Source: a bacterium (GTDB lineage: Bacteria > Patescibacteriota > Patescibacteriia > JACQSD01). Taken from it: DNA of 42,433 nucleotides. This document shows positions 29,833 through 38,099 of the stretch, piece by piece (position 1 is the first letter of the stretch; every line of letters begins with the position of its first letter). The stretch lies in contig JAUSHC010000003.1 of the NCBI GenBank assembly GCA_030648795.1, positions 1 through 42,433 on the forward strand, read 5' to 3'. The notes under the pieces were generated by a model. The model saw nothing but the letters and a program-made list of their open reading frames with translations. It was not told where the DNA came from and did not search any database. Position numbers and translations under genes: made by a program.

Positions 29833-31245
29833 TTAGACAGGCTTTACATGCGATCCTTGAGGAGTATCTTCCACGACCCAGCCTTCTTCGAGAATACGTT
29901 TGCGAAGGTCATCCGATTTTTGCCATTCTTTTTTCGTTCGTGCAGTTTCCCGTTCGCGGACGAGAATCATCACATGTTCCGGTACGGATTCTGTTTTGTG
30001 TGCCAAGAGATTGAGCGCGAAGATTGTATCGAACTCTTGTGCCGCGGCGCGTTTTACCGCGCCTGGTTTTTTTGATTTTACTATATTCCAGAGATACGCC
30101 AATGCTTTTGGCATGTCAAGATCATTGCCGATTATTTCCGTAAATTTTTTCTTGATCGTATCTGGCAATTCCCCAATCGTATCACCACTTTCATACAGCC
30201 GTTCACGAAGATTTTTTAATCCTTGTTCAGCGGCATCAAGCGCCTCCCACGAGAAGGCGAGTTGTTTGCGGTAGTGCGTCGTGAGCGTGAAGTAGCGATA
30301 GGCGAGGGGATCGTGGTGCTTTTCAATGAGTGTTGGGATGGTAATAAAGTTTTCCCCCGATTTTGCCATTTTTTCTGCGTCTTTTATGACAAGATATTCG
30401 CCATGGAGCCAATAGTGGACAAATGGATGCCCTGTTGCCGCTTCGCTTTGTGCAATTTCGTTTGTATGGTGCACGGGGATATGATCAATGCCCCCCGTGT
30501 GCATATCGAATTCTTCGCCGAGATATTTCATTGCCATGGCACTGCATTCGATATGCCAGCCGGGGAAACCTTTGCCCCACGGCGATTCCCATTCCATCGC
30601 CCGTTGCGGGCGATGAGATCCTTCGGCAAGCTCAGGATGACCGTCCTTCGGGACGCTCAATTTCCATAACACAAAATCAGACAGATTCTTTTTTCCTTTT
30701 ACCATCTCAACTCGCGCACCTGCTTTTTGTCCCTTAAGATTTAAACGGGCAAGCGCGCCGTATGATGGGAATGTTGAAGTATCAAAATAGACGCCATCGG
30801 CAATCGTGTACGTGACTCTATTTTTTTCGAGACGCTGTATGAGCGCGATTTGCTCTTTAATATGATCCGTTGCTTTACACCAGATCGTCGGTTCTTTTAT
30901 ATGCAGAGTAATCAGGTCTTTTTTGAACGAATCGGTATAGAAGGCGGCAATATCCCACACGGTTTTTTTTTCGCGTTTTGCGCCCTTTTCCATTTTATCT
31001 TCGCCGGTATCCGCATCCGAAGTAAGATGCCCGACATCCGTGATGTTCATGACGTGGGTAACGCGAAAACCTGCATGTTCAAGCGTGCGGCGAAGGACAT
31101 CATTGAATATATATGTGCGCAAATTACCGATATGCGCGTAGTTGTAGATCGTTGGTCCGCAGGTATAAAGACCGACGCGTCCTTCGCGCATCGGTGTGAA
31201 TACTTCTTTTTTGCGGGTAAGCGTGTTGTAGAATGTTAGAGCCAT
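29833..31245 (-). CDS. cysS: Cysteinyl-tRNA synthetase
   Basis: 470 residues from ATG 31245 (an in-frame start 75 bases earlier lies inside corA and is rejected). CGPTIYNYAHIGNLR holds the HIGH-type motif and a zinc Cys; GWHIECSAM and HTGGIDHIPVHHTNE supply further zinc ligands; KMAKS stands for KMSKS. Between FVLWK and the ESPWGKGFPGWH segment lies an extra loop (about SVPKDGHPELAEGSHRPQ) encoded by the dispersed repeat at 30612-30655. The active site flanks are undisturbed. The start overlaps the corA stop by 10 nt. Confidence 0.97.
   Translation of the reverse strand: MALTFYNTLTRKKEVFTPMREGRVGLYTCGPTIYNYAHIGNLRTYIFNDVLRRTLEHAGFRVTHVMNITDVGHLTSDADTGEDKMEKGAKREKKTVWDIAAFYTDSFKKDLITLHIKEPTIWCKATDHIKEQIALIQRLEKNRVTYTIADGVYFDTSTFPSYGALARLNLKGQKAGARVEMVKGKKNLSDFVLWKLSVPKDGHPELAEGSHRPQRAMEWESPWGKGFPGWHIECSAMAMKYLGEEFDMHTGGIDHIPVHHTNEIAQSEAATGHPFVHYWLHGEYLVIKDAEKMAKSGENFITIPTLIEKHHDPLAYRYFTLTTHYRKQLAFSWEALDAAEQGLKNLRERLYESGDTIGELPDTIKKKFTEIIGNDLDMPKALAYLWNIVKSKKPGAVKRAAAQEFDTIFALNLLAHKTESVPEHVMILVRERETARTKKEWQKSDDLRKRILEEGWVVEDTPQGSHVKPV
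30612..30655. repeat. Dispersed repeat inside cysS
   Basis: CCTTCGGCAAGCTCAGGAT variant of the 19-nt repeat followed by a CGTCC-TTCG-GGACG hairpin. Read on the minus strand as DGHPELAEGS. Confidence 0.8.
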
Positions 31246-32153
31246 TTCTTTTTTCGAAAGAATGTGATCATGCCGAGCGCGACGAGCCCCATAAAACCGA
31301 TAAGAATCCAGAAATCCCATGGACTACCGATGAACGGAGTATATTCTGCATTTGTCGAAAAAATACTCGCCACGAGTCCTGCGGGGAGCATGACCACTGA
31401 AATAATTGTTAAGAGCTTCATGATGTCATTTAATTGGAACGAGATGAGCGCTTCGTTGGTTTCTTGAAGTGCATTGATGGTGTCATTGTCGTTCTCGAGT
31501 GTATCCCAAATATCTTTTGTGTGTTCAACAAGGTTATCAAAATAAATCATGACGCATTTTCCTTTGCAGAATTTTGATTGTTTTTCTTTGATACGGCGAA
31601 TCATCGCTTTGTGCGCTTGCATGATGCGACGGAAGTTCACAATATTCCGTTTTGTTCCGAGGATCTCTCGAACAACGCGCCGTTCATTGCCGGCGAATAT
31701 TTCTTTTTGGATGCGGGTAATGTCGAGACTGATATTATCAAGCATGGGAAACGCGTGCATGAGCAGACGTTCGAGTATTTCATAGAGCAATTGATCCGCG
31801 GAGTTCATGACGCGTTTTTGCAACTCGAGGTCACTTCGGCAGTCATCGAAAAATTGCATGAACGGAAACAACTCGCTTCGATGTACGGTGACGAGATATT
31901 TTTCCCCAATAAAGAAATCGATTTCCACCGGCGTGATTTCTCCCGTCTTTCGATTATAGAGTGGGAAAATGAGGACGAGAAAAAGGTAGTGTGGATATTC
32001 ATCAAGCTTCGGGCGTTGTGCCGGAGAAGCGCAATCCTCAAGATCGAGCGGGTGAAACTTAAATTCCTTCGCGAGATAGTCTAATTCGCGCTTTTCAGGC
32101 CGGGTAACGTTTATCCAGCGGAGTGTTGGTGTGGTGAGTTCGCGTACATGCAT
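31236..32153 (-). CDS. CorA-family divalent cation transporter with altered GMN motif
   Basis: 305 residues. A large cytosolic N-terminal domain (alpha/beta then long helices about 120-240) and two C-terminal membrane helices (MKLLTIISVVMLPAGLVASIF and WDFWILIGFMGLVALGMITFF) with a basic tail RKKKWL follow the CorA plan. At the end of the first helix, where Mg2+ channels have Gly-Met-Asn, this protein reads Ser-Thr-Asn. Members without GMN include efflux (ZntB-like) types, so ion and direction are uncertain. The start lies six bases after a TAAAAT box, so the mRNA is probably leaderless. Confidence 0.85.
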   Translation of the reverse strand: MHVRELTTPTLRWINVTRPEKRELDYLAKEFKFHPLDLEDCASPAQRPKLDEYPHYLFLVLIFPLYNRKTGEITPVEIDFFIGEKYLVTVHRSELFPFMQFFDDCRSDLELQKRVMNSADQLLYEILERLLMHAFPMLDNISLDITRIQKEIFAGNERRVVREILGTKRNIVNFRRIMQAHKAMIRRIKEKQSKFCKGKCVMIYFDNLVEHTKDIWDTLENDNDTINALQETNEALISFQLNDIMKLLTIISVVMLPAGLVASIFSTNAEYTPFIGSPWDFWILIGFMGLVALGMITFFRKKKWL

Positions 32154-32159
32154 GTCTTT

Positions 32160-32188
32160 ATTTTACACTATTGTGGACAAGAGTACAA
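32160..32188 (-). promoter_or_regulatory. corA promoter, leaderless arrangement
   Basis: Minus-strand TTGTAC (32183-32188), 17-base spacer, TAAAAT (32160-32165), six bases to the start codon at 32153. Confidence 0.65.
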
Positions 32189-32201
32189 AATCCGTAAAAA
32201 G

Positions 32202-32210
32202 TGGTATAAT
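32202..32210 (+). promoter_or_regulatory. Extended -10 promoter of the 32217 gene, leaderless arrangement
   Basis: TGGTATAAT: an extended -10 (TGn-TATAAT) with no good -35, followed after six bases by the ATG at 32217. Confidence 0.7.
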
Positions 32211-32216
32211 TCGTTC

Positions 32217-32726
32217 ATGCCTGAAGAAAAGACAATTAAGCCAATTTCCCCAGAAGTTTCTCCACAGCCTACGCCGGTGGAGCGCCCTCTTCTCGAGGAA
32301 GAACAAATAATTGAAAAGAAAGAAGAAGCGCCCACGAAGAGTGCGGAAGCGGCGGAGTTTTCTGTTCCCGTAGTTTCGAAGTCGGTTGCTCTTCCTTCGA
32401 AAGAAGAAGTGTTGCCGTTGTCCGTTACGAAGAAGAGCGAAGAGCTTCAAGCCATCGAAGAAATTCTTGAAGAGAATCTTGAAGAAGCATACTGGCAGAT
32501 GCCTCCCGCAATGCGGCAGCAATTTAAAGAACAAGGAGAAGACACCGCAAAGAAAATTGAACGTTTGCTTAACGCGCTCCATTTGAATATTTTAAAAGTG
32601 TTACGGCTTTTGCAAAAGTGGCTTTCCATCATTCCGCACATCAATTCTTTTTTCTTGGAACAAGAAGCGAAGATTAAGGCGGACAAAATTATCGCGCTCC
32701 ATCGAGAGCGGAACAAGCCCCAATGA
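32217..32726 (+). CDS. Proline/glutamate-rich protein preceding the secretion-type ATPase
   Basis: 169 residues. The N-terminal 90 residues are low-complexity, rich in Pro, Glu, Lys and Val. The C-terminal 80 are helical (ELQAIEEILEENLEEAYWQMPPAMRQQFKEQGEDTA), ending in an amphipathic stretch with LNILKVLRLLQKWLSIIPHINSFF that could touch a membrane. No recognised family, but I recall such a protein commonly placed before this ATPase in Patescibacteria. It overlaps the ATPase gene by 4 nt. The start is chosen at 32217, because the longer frame starting at 32148 lies upstream of the promoter. Confidence 0.65.
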   Translation: MPEEKTIKPISPEVSPQPTPVERPLLEEEQIIEKKEEAPTKSAEAAEFSVPVVSKSVALPSKEEVLPLSVTKKSEELQAIEEILEENLEEAYWQMPPAMRQQFKEQGEDTAKKIERLLNALHLNILKVLRLLQKWLSIIPHINSFFLEQEAKIKADKIIALHRERNKPQ

Positions 32727-35299
32727 ATTTTTTTTCTTTCGATTTTGAATTTCCTTCGGCGATGATCGACGCGTTACCGTATGTTGGTGGTGCGATTCTT
32801 TTAATTGTACTCGCGCAACTCGCGCGATGGTTTTTGCATTACGGGCATCGTTTTTCCGTTTCGTTTAAAATGGTCGTGTTGCTCGTGACATTGCCCAAAG
32901 AGGCGGCAAAGGATAAACGTGACGAGAAGTCGATGCCCGCCACCCACCAGAATTTGCAAGAGAAAATTGCTGTTGCGGAAACGTTTTTTGCTTCCATCGG
33001 CGGTATGCGCGCGGAGCGTGGGTTTAAGGCGTGGTTGTTTGGACGAGAAGATCATTTTTCTTTTGAGATTGTCGCCGACAAGGGACTCATTTCTTTTTAC
33101 ATTGCTATTCCTACGCACCATCAGCAATATATTGAACAGCAAATTCAAGCGCAATATCCTGAAGCACAGATCGATTTGACGAGTGACTATAATATTTTTG
33201 TTCCGCAAGGGAAGGTGGTTGGAACATATCTCACATTCAAGCGTTCGTTCTTTTTCCCTTTGAAAACGTATAAGAAAATAGAATCGGACACCTTGAACGC
33301 ACTTACGAATTCTCTTTCAAAAATTGGCGCGAGCGAAGGTGCGGTGATTCAGTTTGTTGTGCGTTCCGCAAAGGGTGCTTGGCATAAGTGGGGGGTGCGC
33401 GTTGCGAAAGAAATGCAGCAAGGGAAGACTTTGGAACATGCGCTTCGTGTTGTCAACTCAAATTTTCTATTGCGAACCATTGGGAACCTTACTGATTACT
33501 TCAGTACGAAGAAAAAAGACGGCATGGATGGCGCGAAAGAAAAACACAGTCTTTCTCCATTGGAGCAAGAGATGGTGAAAGGACTTGAAGAAAAGACCGC
33601 GAAGGGAGGAATGGACGTGAATATCCGCATTGTTGTCGCGTCGAAGGATGCCGAGCGAGCGGAGATGCTTCTTGAGAATATTGTGAACGCGTTCAATCAA
33701 TTCAACGTGTATGAATACGGCAACAGCCTTGAAAAAACGAGACCGGAATCACACAAGCATCTTCGCAAATTATTTTTTAAGTTATTCTTGGAGAAGCGCC
33801 TTATTCGCGATTTTATTTTTCGCAGTTATCGGGAAAGACGAAAGTTGATTTTGAATACTGAAGAAATGGCAAGTCTGTATCATTTTCCTTTACCCACAAC
33901 CGAAACGCCGAACATTCAATGGCTCCTTGCAAAGAGGGCACCAGCACCGGTGAATACACCTACTGAAGGAATTCTTCTGGGGAAAAATACGTTCCGTAGT
34001 GTGACAAAAATGATCCATCTGAAGAAGGAGGATCGTCGTCGACATCTGTATATCATCGGTAAATCAGGTGTCGGTAAATCAGTGTTTTTGGATAACATGG
34101 TGAAGCAGGATATCGCGAACGGTGAAGGGGTGTGTGTGATTGATCCGCATGGTGATTTTGCCGAATCTGTACTCGCCTCCGTACCGAAGGAACGTGCAGA
34201 TGATGTGGTTATTTTCAATCCTTCCGATGTAGATCGTCCGGTTGGTTTGAATATGCTTGAGGCGCGATCACCGGAACAGCGTGATTTTGCGGTACAAGAG
34301 ATGATTGCAATTTTCTATAAGCTCTTTCCGCCGGAAATGATCGGACCGATGTTCGAGCACCATATGCGGAATGTTATGTTGACACTGATGGCGGATATTG
34401 AAAATCCGGGAACGATTATTGATATTCCGCGCATGTTTTCCGATCAAGATTTTCAGAAGGGATGGGTGGCGAAATTGAAAGACCCCGTCGTGCGCGCGTA
34501 TTGGGAAAAGGAAGTTGCAAAGACCTCTGATTTTCATAAGTCGGAGATGCTGGGGTATTTGATTTCGAAAGTCGGTCGTTTTGTGGAAAACGAGATGATG
34601 CGGAATATCATGGGGCAGCAGAAATCCGGTTTTGATTTTCGTGAAGTGATGGATAAGAAGAAAATTTTGATTGTGAATCTTTCAAAGGGGAAAACCGGTG
34701 AGACGAATTCCAGCCTCCTTGGGCTTATCATTGTGTCAAAGTTGCAGATGGCGGCAATGAGTAGAGCGGAGTTACCGGAGGAAGAACGGCATGATTTTTA
34801 TCTGTACATTGATGAGTTCCAAAATTTCATTACGGATTCTATTGCGACGATTCTTTCTGAAGCGCGAAAATATCGGTTGGATCTTATTGTGGCGCACCAA
34901 TATATGGGGCAGCTGGTGAAAGATGGTAAGGATACGCGCATTCGCGACGCGGTACTTGGAAATGCAGGGACGATGGTGTCGTTCCGTATTGGTGTTGAGG
35001 ATGCACAAGTTTTGGCAAAAGAGTTTGCACCCGTTTTCAATGAGTATGATATGATTAACGTGGAAAAATATACGGCGTATGTGAAATTGCTGATTGATAA
35101 TCAAGCGGGAAAGGCATTCAACATGCAGACGATGCCACCGACAAAAGGAAATCCTGAATTGGCGGCGATGATTAAAGAATTGTCGCGGTTGAAATACGGT
35201 CGCGATAAGCGGATTGTGGAGGCGGAGATATTGGAACGATCACAGCTTGGGGAAGCAATAGAGGAGGCGGACGTTGAATTCGCTGAACCAAGTCGTTAG
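32723..35299 (+). CDS. VirB4/HerA/TraD-like membrane-anchored ATPase
   Basis: 858 residues. Residues about 13-40 form a membrane segment (MIDALPYVGGAILLIVLAQLARWFL in part). Residues 40-420 are a family-specific N-terminal domain. The motor domain begins near 440 with Walker A GKSGVGKSVFL and VIDPHGDFAESVLASVP, and continues to Walker B LYIDEFQNFITD near 693 and the arginine-finger-like VAHQYMGQL. The family moves DNA or protein through type IV secretion-type or pilus systems. No other secretion subunit is in the window, so it may act with the overlapping upstream protein, or with partners elsewhere. A type IV pilus or conjugation-like role cannot be decided here. Confidence 0.83.
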   Translation: MNFFSFDFEFPSAMIDALPYVGGAILLIVLAQLARWFLHYGHRFSVSFKMVVLLVTLPKEAAKDKRDEKSMPATHQNLQEKIAVAETFFASIGGMRAERGFKAWLFGREDHFSFEIVADKGLISFYIAIPTHHQQYIEQQIQAQYPEAQIDLTSDYNIFVPQGKVVGTYLTFKRSFFFPLKTYKKIESDTLNALTNSLSKIGASEGAVIQFVVRSAKGAWHKWGVRVAKEMQQGKTLEHALRVVNSNFLLRTIGNLTDYFSTKKKDGMDGAKEKHSLSPLEQEMVKGLEEKTAKGGMDVNIRIVVASKDAERAEMLLENIVNAFNQFNVYEYGNSLEKTRPESHKHLRKLFFKLFLEKRLIRDFIFRSYRERRKLILNTEEMASLYHFPLPTTETPNIQWLLAKRAPAPVNTPTEGILLGKNTFRSVTKMIHLKKEDRRRHLYIIGKSGVGKSVFLDNMVKQDIANGEGVCVIDPHGDFAESVLASVPKERADDVVIFNPSDVDRPVGLNMLEARSPEQRDFAVQEMIAIFYKLFPPEMIGPMFEHHMRNVMLTLMADIENPGTIIDIPRMFSDQDFQKGWVAKLKDPVVRAYWEKEVAKTSDFHKSEMLGYLISKVGRFVENEMMRNIMGQQKSGFDFREVMDKKKILIVNLSKGKTGETNSSLLGLIIVSKLQMAAMSRAELPEEERHDFYLYIDEFQNFITDSIATILSEARKYRLDLIVAHQYMGQLVKDGKDTRIRDAVLGNAGTMVSFRIGVEDAQVLAKEFAPVFNEYDMINVEKYTAYVKLLIDNQAGKAFNMQTMPPTKGNPELAAMIKELSRLKYGRDKRIVEAEILERSQLGEAIEEADVEFAEPSR

Positions 35300-35371
35300 T
35301 CATATAGCACGTAACACGCAACATGTAACAAATCGGTAATGGTTCTATTCTGAAGGTCTCTAAATTTTTTC

Positions 35372-35399
35372 TTGACTCCTGCTTCGTACTTGCTATACT
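35372..35399 (+). promoter_or_regulatory. Promoter of the 35429-dnaX unit
   Basis: TTGACT (35372-35377), 16-base spacer, TATACT (35394-35399). The leader is about 22 AT-rich bases without SD. Before it, 35300-35335 carries CACGTAACACGCAAC words of the repeat type. Confidence 0.75.
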
Positions 35400-35428
35400 T
35401 TCGGTATAAAATAAAATCTTAAAAACAA

Positions 35429-35965
35429 ATGGAAAACGGAAACAAAGACCATTATATTGCGTTACTGCGTGAACTCTTGGGGAAAGGGAAGGATGTGCTG
35501 GAGCAAATTGAAAAGACGCTTGACGCTTTAGGCGGCGGGAAGCCTGTTGATTTTTCTTCGCTTATTACCGAGCGCGCTCCGGATGAACATGAAGGGAATG
35601 TGGTTGAAGGTGTTTTTAACGGGAAGGAGATGATCGGGCGAGATGGAAAATCATATACGATTCCACAAAACTACGCATCAAAATCGAAACTCGTAGAAGG
35701 GGATCTTTTGAAGCTCACGATTACCGCTTCCGGGTCGTTTATTTTTAAACAGATTGGACCGGTTGAACGCGAACGTCTGCGCGGACAACTTGCCAAGGAA
35801 CAGGAGAGTGATGCATTTGTTGGGATTATAGGAGATCGTGTCTACAAGCTTTTACTTGCGAGCGTTACGTATTATCATGGCGACGTTGGCGATGAGGTGG
35901 TGCTTTTGGTCCCGAAGGGCGGACAAGGCGCGTGGGCTGCGGTGGAGAATGTGATTAAATCATGA
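35429..35965 (+). CDS. Conserved Patescibacteria-type protein of unknown function
   Basis: 178 residues. A helical N-terminus (YIALLRELLGKGKDVLEQIEKTLDALG), then a beta-rich domain with EGNVVEGVFNGKEMIGRDGKSYTIPQNYASKSKLVEGDLLKLTI and FKQIGPVERERL, then a third segment with YKLLLASVTYYHGDVGDEVVLLVP. I recall this combination as widespread in CPR genomes but know no function for it. The beta part resembles a small barrel that could bind nucleic acid; that is inference. It ends three bases before dnaX, so the two are co-transcribed, which hints at a DNA-related role. Confidence 0.75.
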   Translation: MENGNKDHYIALLRELLGKGKDVLEQIEKTLDALGGGKPVDFSSLITERAPDEHEGNVVEGVFNGKEMIGRDGKSYTIPQNYASKSKLVEGDLLKLTITASGSFIFKQIGPVERERLRGQLAKEQESDAFVGIIGDRVYKLLLASVTYYHGDVGDEVVLLVPKGGQGAWAAVENVIKS

Positions 35966-35968
35966 ACC

Positions 35969-37519
35969 ATGGAATTGCGATCTATCTATCGAACGTACCG
36001 TCCGCAAAAATGGGCTGACGTTGTAGGACAAGAAGGTATCGTCCGAACGCTCACAAATGAAATCGCGCATGAATCACTTGTTCATGCGTATCTTTTTACT
36101 GGAACACGAGGAGTTGGGAAGACGACGACTGCACGGCTTCTTGCAAAAACAGTCAATTGCGAAAAACGAAAAAAGGGGGAGGTGGAACCGTGTAATGCAT
36201 GCAAAGCATGTACGTCGATTACCGATGGACGATCATTGGATGTGATGGAAGTTGACGCGGCATCCCATACCGGCGTGGATAACGTGCGAGAAAATATCAT
36301 TGCGGCGAGCCATGTAGCATCGCTCGAACGGAAAATGAAAGTGTTCATTATTGATGAGGTGCACATGCTTTCGACGGCGGCATTTAATGCGCTACTCAAA
36401 ACACTTGAAGAACCGTCGGCGAATGTTCTATTTATTCTTGCGACGACCGATATCGATAAAGTGCCGGAAACAATTATTTCGCGATGTCAACGATTTGATT
36501 TTCGACGCGTGACTGCTACCGATATCAAAAAACGTCTTGCGCATATTGCGCGATCAGAAGGAGTGGACGTACAATCGGAAGTGCTGGAATCGATCGTACG
36601 CGCGGGAGAAGGATCGATTCGTGACGCAGAAAGTATTTTGGGGCAACTGCTTGGGCTGGGCAAAAAGCATATTACCACCGAAGATGCGGCGCGGATGCTT
36701 CCGCAGGGTGATAGCGCGCGCGCGGAATCATTCATTGTAGAGCTTTTGCAACATAATACCGTTCCCGCCTTGAAGTCTATTGAAGATTTTATTGATTGTG
36801 GCGGGGATACGAAGGTATTTCTTCATGATTGCATTCGTGTGGTCAGGCGTATGCTTGTTGATACCGTCAATACCAATGTATCATCAGATTCTATAGTGCA
36901 GTTGATGCGTCACCTTCTTCGCGCTCGTACAGACGCGGAAATTGTCGAACCCCCAGAGCTTGCTTTGGAGCTTTTGATCGCAGAGTACGCAGTACCGGAT
37001 GGAGCGAAAAAATCCACATCGCCTGTAGTAGAGAAAAAAAATGCAGTGCCGGAGGAGATGCAAGCCTCGATAACAAAGCCGCTCCGCCAGCCGGCGGACG
37101 GCGGAGTTGTTACGGGGCAAGAAAAAAAAGAAGTGCAGTCGATAGAAAATGAATCACTCTCCCTTGTTCTCGTCAATGAACGCTGGAGCCATGTGTTAAC
37201 AGCCGCAAAAAAATACAATCATTCTCTCGCACTCATCTTGAAAGTCGCAACGCCTGTTTCCGTGGAAGCGCGCACACTTACTCTTGGGTTTCGTTATTCC
37301 TTCCATGCAGATCGCTTGGAAGATCATACGACAAAGAAACTTGCTCATCGTATTTTTGAAGAAGTATTCGCGGTCCCGCTTGTGATACGTACAGCAGTTG
37401 TGCAGCACGATGCTCCCTCTACAAACGATGTTACAGAAGAAAAAAGTGAGCCCTCGACACTTTTGTCAAATCTTTTGACGACCTTTGGGGGGAAAGTTAT
37501 TAATAAAAAGACGGTATAA
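35969..37519 (+). CDS. dnaX: DNA polymerase III subunit gamma/tau
   Basis: 516 residues. Clamp-loader ATPase: Walker A GTRGVGKTTTARLLAK, zinc module with Cys-x8-Cys-x2-Cys-x2-Cys (CEKRKKGEVEPCNACKAC), DEVH box IIDEVHMLSTAAFNALLKTLEEP, sensor SRCQRFDF. Domain III ends near residue 350, followed by a linker and a C-terminal domain (about 400-490). The linker contains LRQPADGG, from a palindrome at 37082-37106, and two A8 tracts. Slippage at the second (37122-37129, A-AAA-AAA heptamer) would end the protein after 394 residues, giving a gamma-like form. The stop is three bases before tRNA-Gln. Confidence 0.96.
   Translation: MELRSIYRTYRPQKWADVVGQEGIVRTLTNEIAHESLVHAYLFTGTRGVGKTTTARLLAKTVNCEKRKKGEVEPCNACKACTSITDGRSLDVMEVDAASHTGVDNVRENIIAASHVASLERKMKVFIIDEVHMLSTAAFNALLKTLEEPSANVLFILATTDIDKVPETIISRCQRFDFRRVTATDIKKRLAHIARSEGVDVQSEVLESIVRAGEGSIRDAESILGQLLGLGKKHITTEDAARMLPQGDSARAESFIVELLQHNTVPALKSIEDFIDCGGDTKVFLHDCIRVVRRMLVDTVNTNVSSDSIVQLMRHLLRARTDAEIVEPPELALELLIAEYAVPDGAKKSTSPVVEKKNAVPEEMQASITKPLRQPADGGVVTGQEKKEVQSIENESLSLVLVNERWSHVLTAAKKYNHSLALILKVATPVSVEARTLTLGFRYSFHADRLEDHTTKKLAHRIFEEVFAVPLVIRTAVVQHDAPSTNDVTEEKSEPSTLLSNLLTTFGGKVINKKTV
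37082..37106 (+). repeat. Palindromic element in the dnaX linker
   Basis: CTCCGCC (37082-37088) and GGCGGAG (37100-37106), with CCGGCGG inside. Same TCCGCC/GGCGGA family as 9506, 20707 and 23048. Confidence 0.75.
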
Positions 37520-37522
37520 TAT

Positions 37523-37593
37523 TGCGGGATCGTCTAACGGTAGGACATCGCCCTCTGGAGGCGAGTATCCTGGTTCGAATCCAGGTCCCGCAG
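37523..37593 (+). tRNA. tRNA-Gln (anticodon CTG)
   Basis: Acceptor TGCGGGA/TCCCGCA (U1-A72, typical of Gln) with discriminator G; D arm GTCT/GGAC; anticodon stem TCGCC/GGCGA with loop CTCTGGA, so anticodon CTG reading CAG; T arm CCTGG-TTCGAAT-CCAGG. CCA is not encoded. It begins three bases after the dnaX stop and ends five bases before the hpf leader. Confidence 0.95.
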
Positions 37594-37598
37594 TAACG

Positions 37599-37782
37599 CG
37601 TTTTGTCTGCGAGCGCCGTGCGAGTAGTTACAAAACGGTTACCCAGCCCTCTATGCATTTCGATTTTGTTCGTAATTTTAAAAAAGAATAAATCATATTA
37701 ATATACCAATGCAGCATTCCAAGCGCTTAGAGGGCTTGGGTGCTCATTGTTCTAGCAACTCAACGGTTTCGTTGAGAACAAT
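37599..37782 (+). ncRNA. Three-hairpin hpf leader, shared with dnaJ
   Basis: P1: CGTTTTGT (37599-37606)/ACAAAACG (37630-37637). P2: CCCAGCCCTCTA (37642-37653)/TAGAGGGCTTGGG (37728-37740) with one bulged T. P3: ATTGTT (37746-37751)/AACAAT (37777-37782) plus inner CTCAACG-GTTT-CGTTGAG (37759-37776). The loop of P2 is AT-rich and unlike that of the dnaJ copy. P3 ends five bases before the hpf ATG and no SD is present. Confidence 0.7.
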
Positions 37783-37787
37783 CGCAT

Positions 37788-38096
37788 ATGCAAATTCATT
37801 ATTTCTATAAACATCTTTCGGAAGAAGAGCAGCAGCTTTTTGATCGATATTTTGTGCGAAAGATTCCGAAGCTTACTGCGCTTGTCAAACGTTTCGAGCC
37901 GGTAGATTGCGAGCTGACCGTTGAGCGTTTTGCAAAAAAGAAAGCGTACAAGGTTTCGTTGAATGTGAAGACGGCGCATGGAAGTTTTTTTGCATCGGAA
38001 GACGATCATACGATTGCTGAAGCGGTTGATCTTGCAAAGCATAAATTAGCGCGGCAGCTCGAAAAGGCGCATGATCGGAAAAAGCCAAGCATGTAG
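37788..38096 (+). CDS. hpf: Ribosome hibernation-promoting factor (HPF/RaiA short form)
   Basis: 102 residues, the short-HPF length with no C-terminal dimerisation domain. The beta-alpha-beta-beta-beta-alpha pattern is visible: MQIHYFYKHLSEEEQQLFDRYF, a helix, then VDCELTVERFAKKKAYKVSLNVKTAHGSFFASEDDHTIAEAVDLAKHKLARQL. (cited in parts: AVDLAKHKLARQLEK is the conserved final helix). It would sit in the ribosomal A and P sites and silence idle 30S subunits. It lies between a structured leader and a second structured RNA, and its regulation is probably post-transcriptional. Confidence 0.88.
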   Translation: MQIHYFYKHLSEEEQQLFDRYFVRKIPKLTALVKRFEPVDCELTVERFAKKKAYKVSLNVKTAHGSFFASEDDHTIAEAVDLAKHKLARQLEKAHDRKKPSM

Positions 38097-38099
38097 TTT

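Noticed and set aside
31246..31320. N-terminal extension of cysS to 31320
   Set aside because: It would add 25 residues read from corA and no CysS begins that way; MALTFYNTL at 31245 matches the family start.
37515..37520. TATAAT directly before tRNA-Gln as a promoter
   Set aside because: It is only two bases from the mature tRNA 5' end and overlaps the dnaX stop codon, so it cannot place a start upstream of the tRNA.
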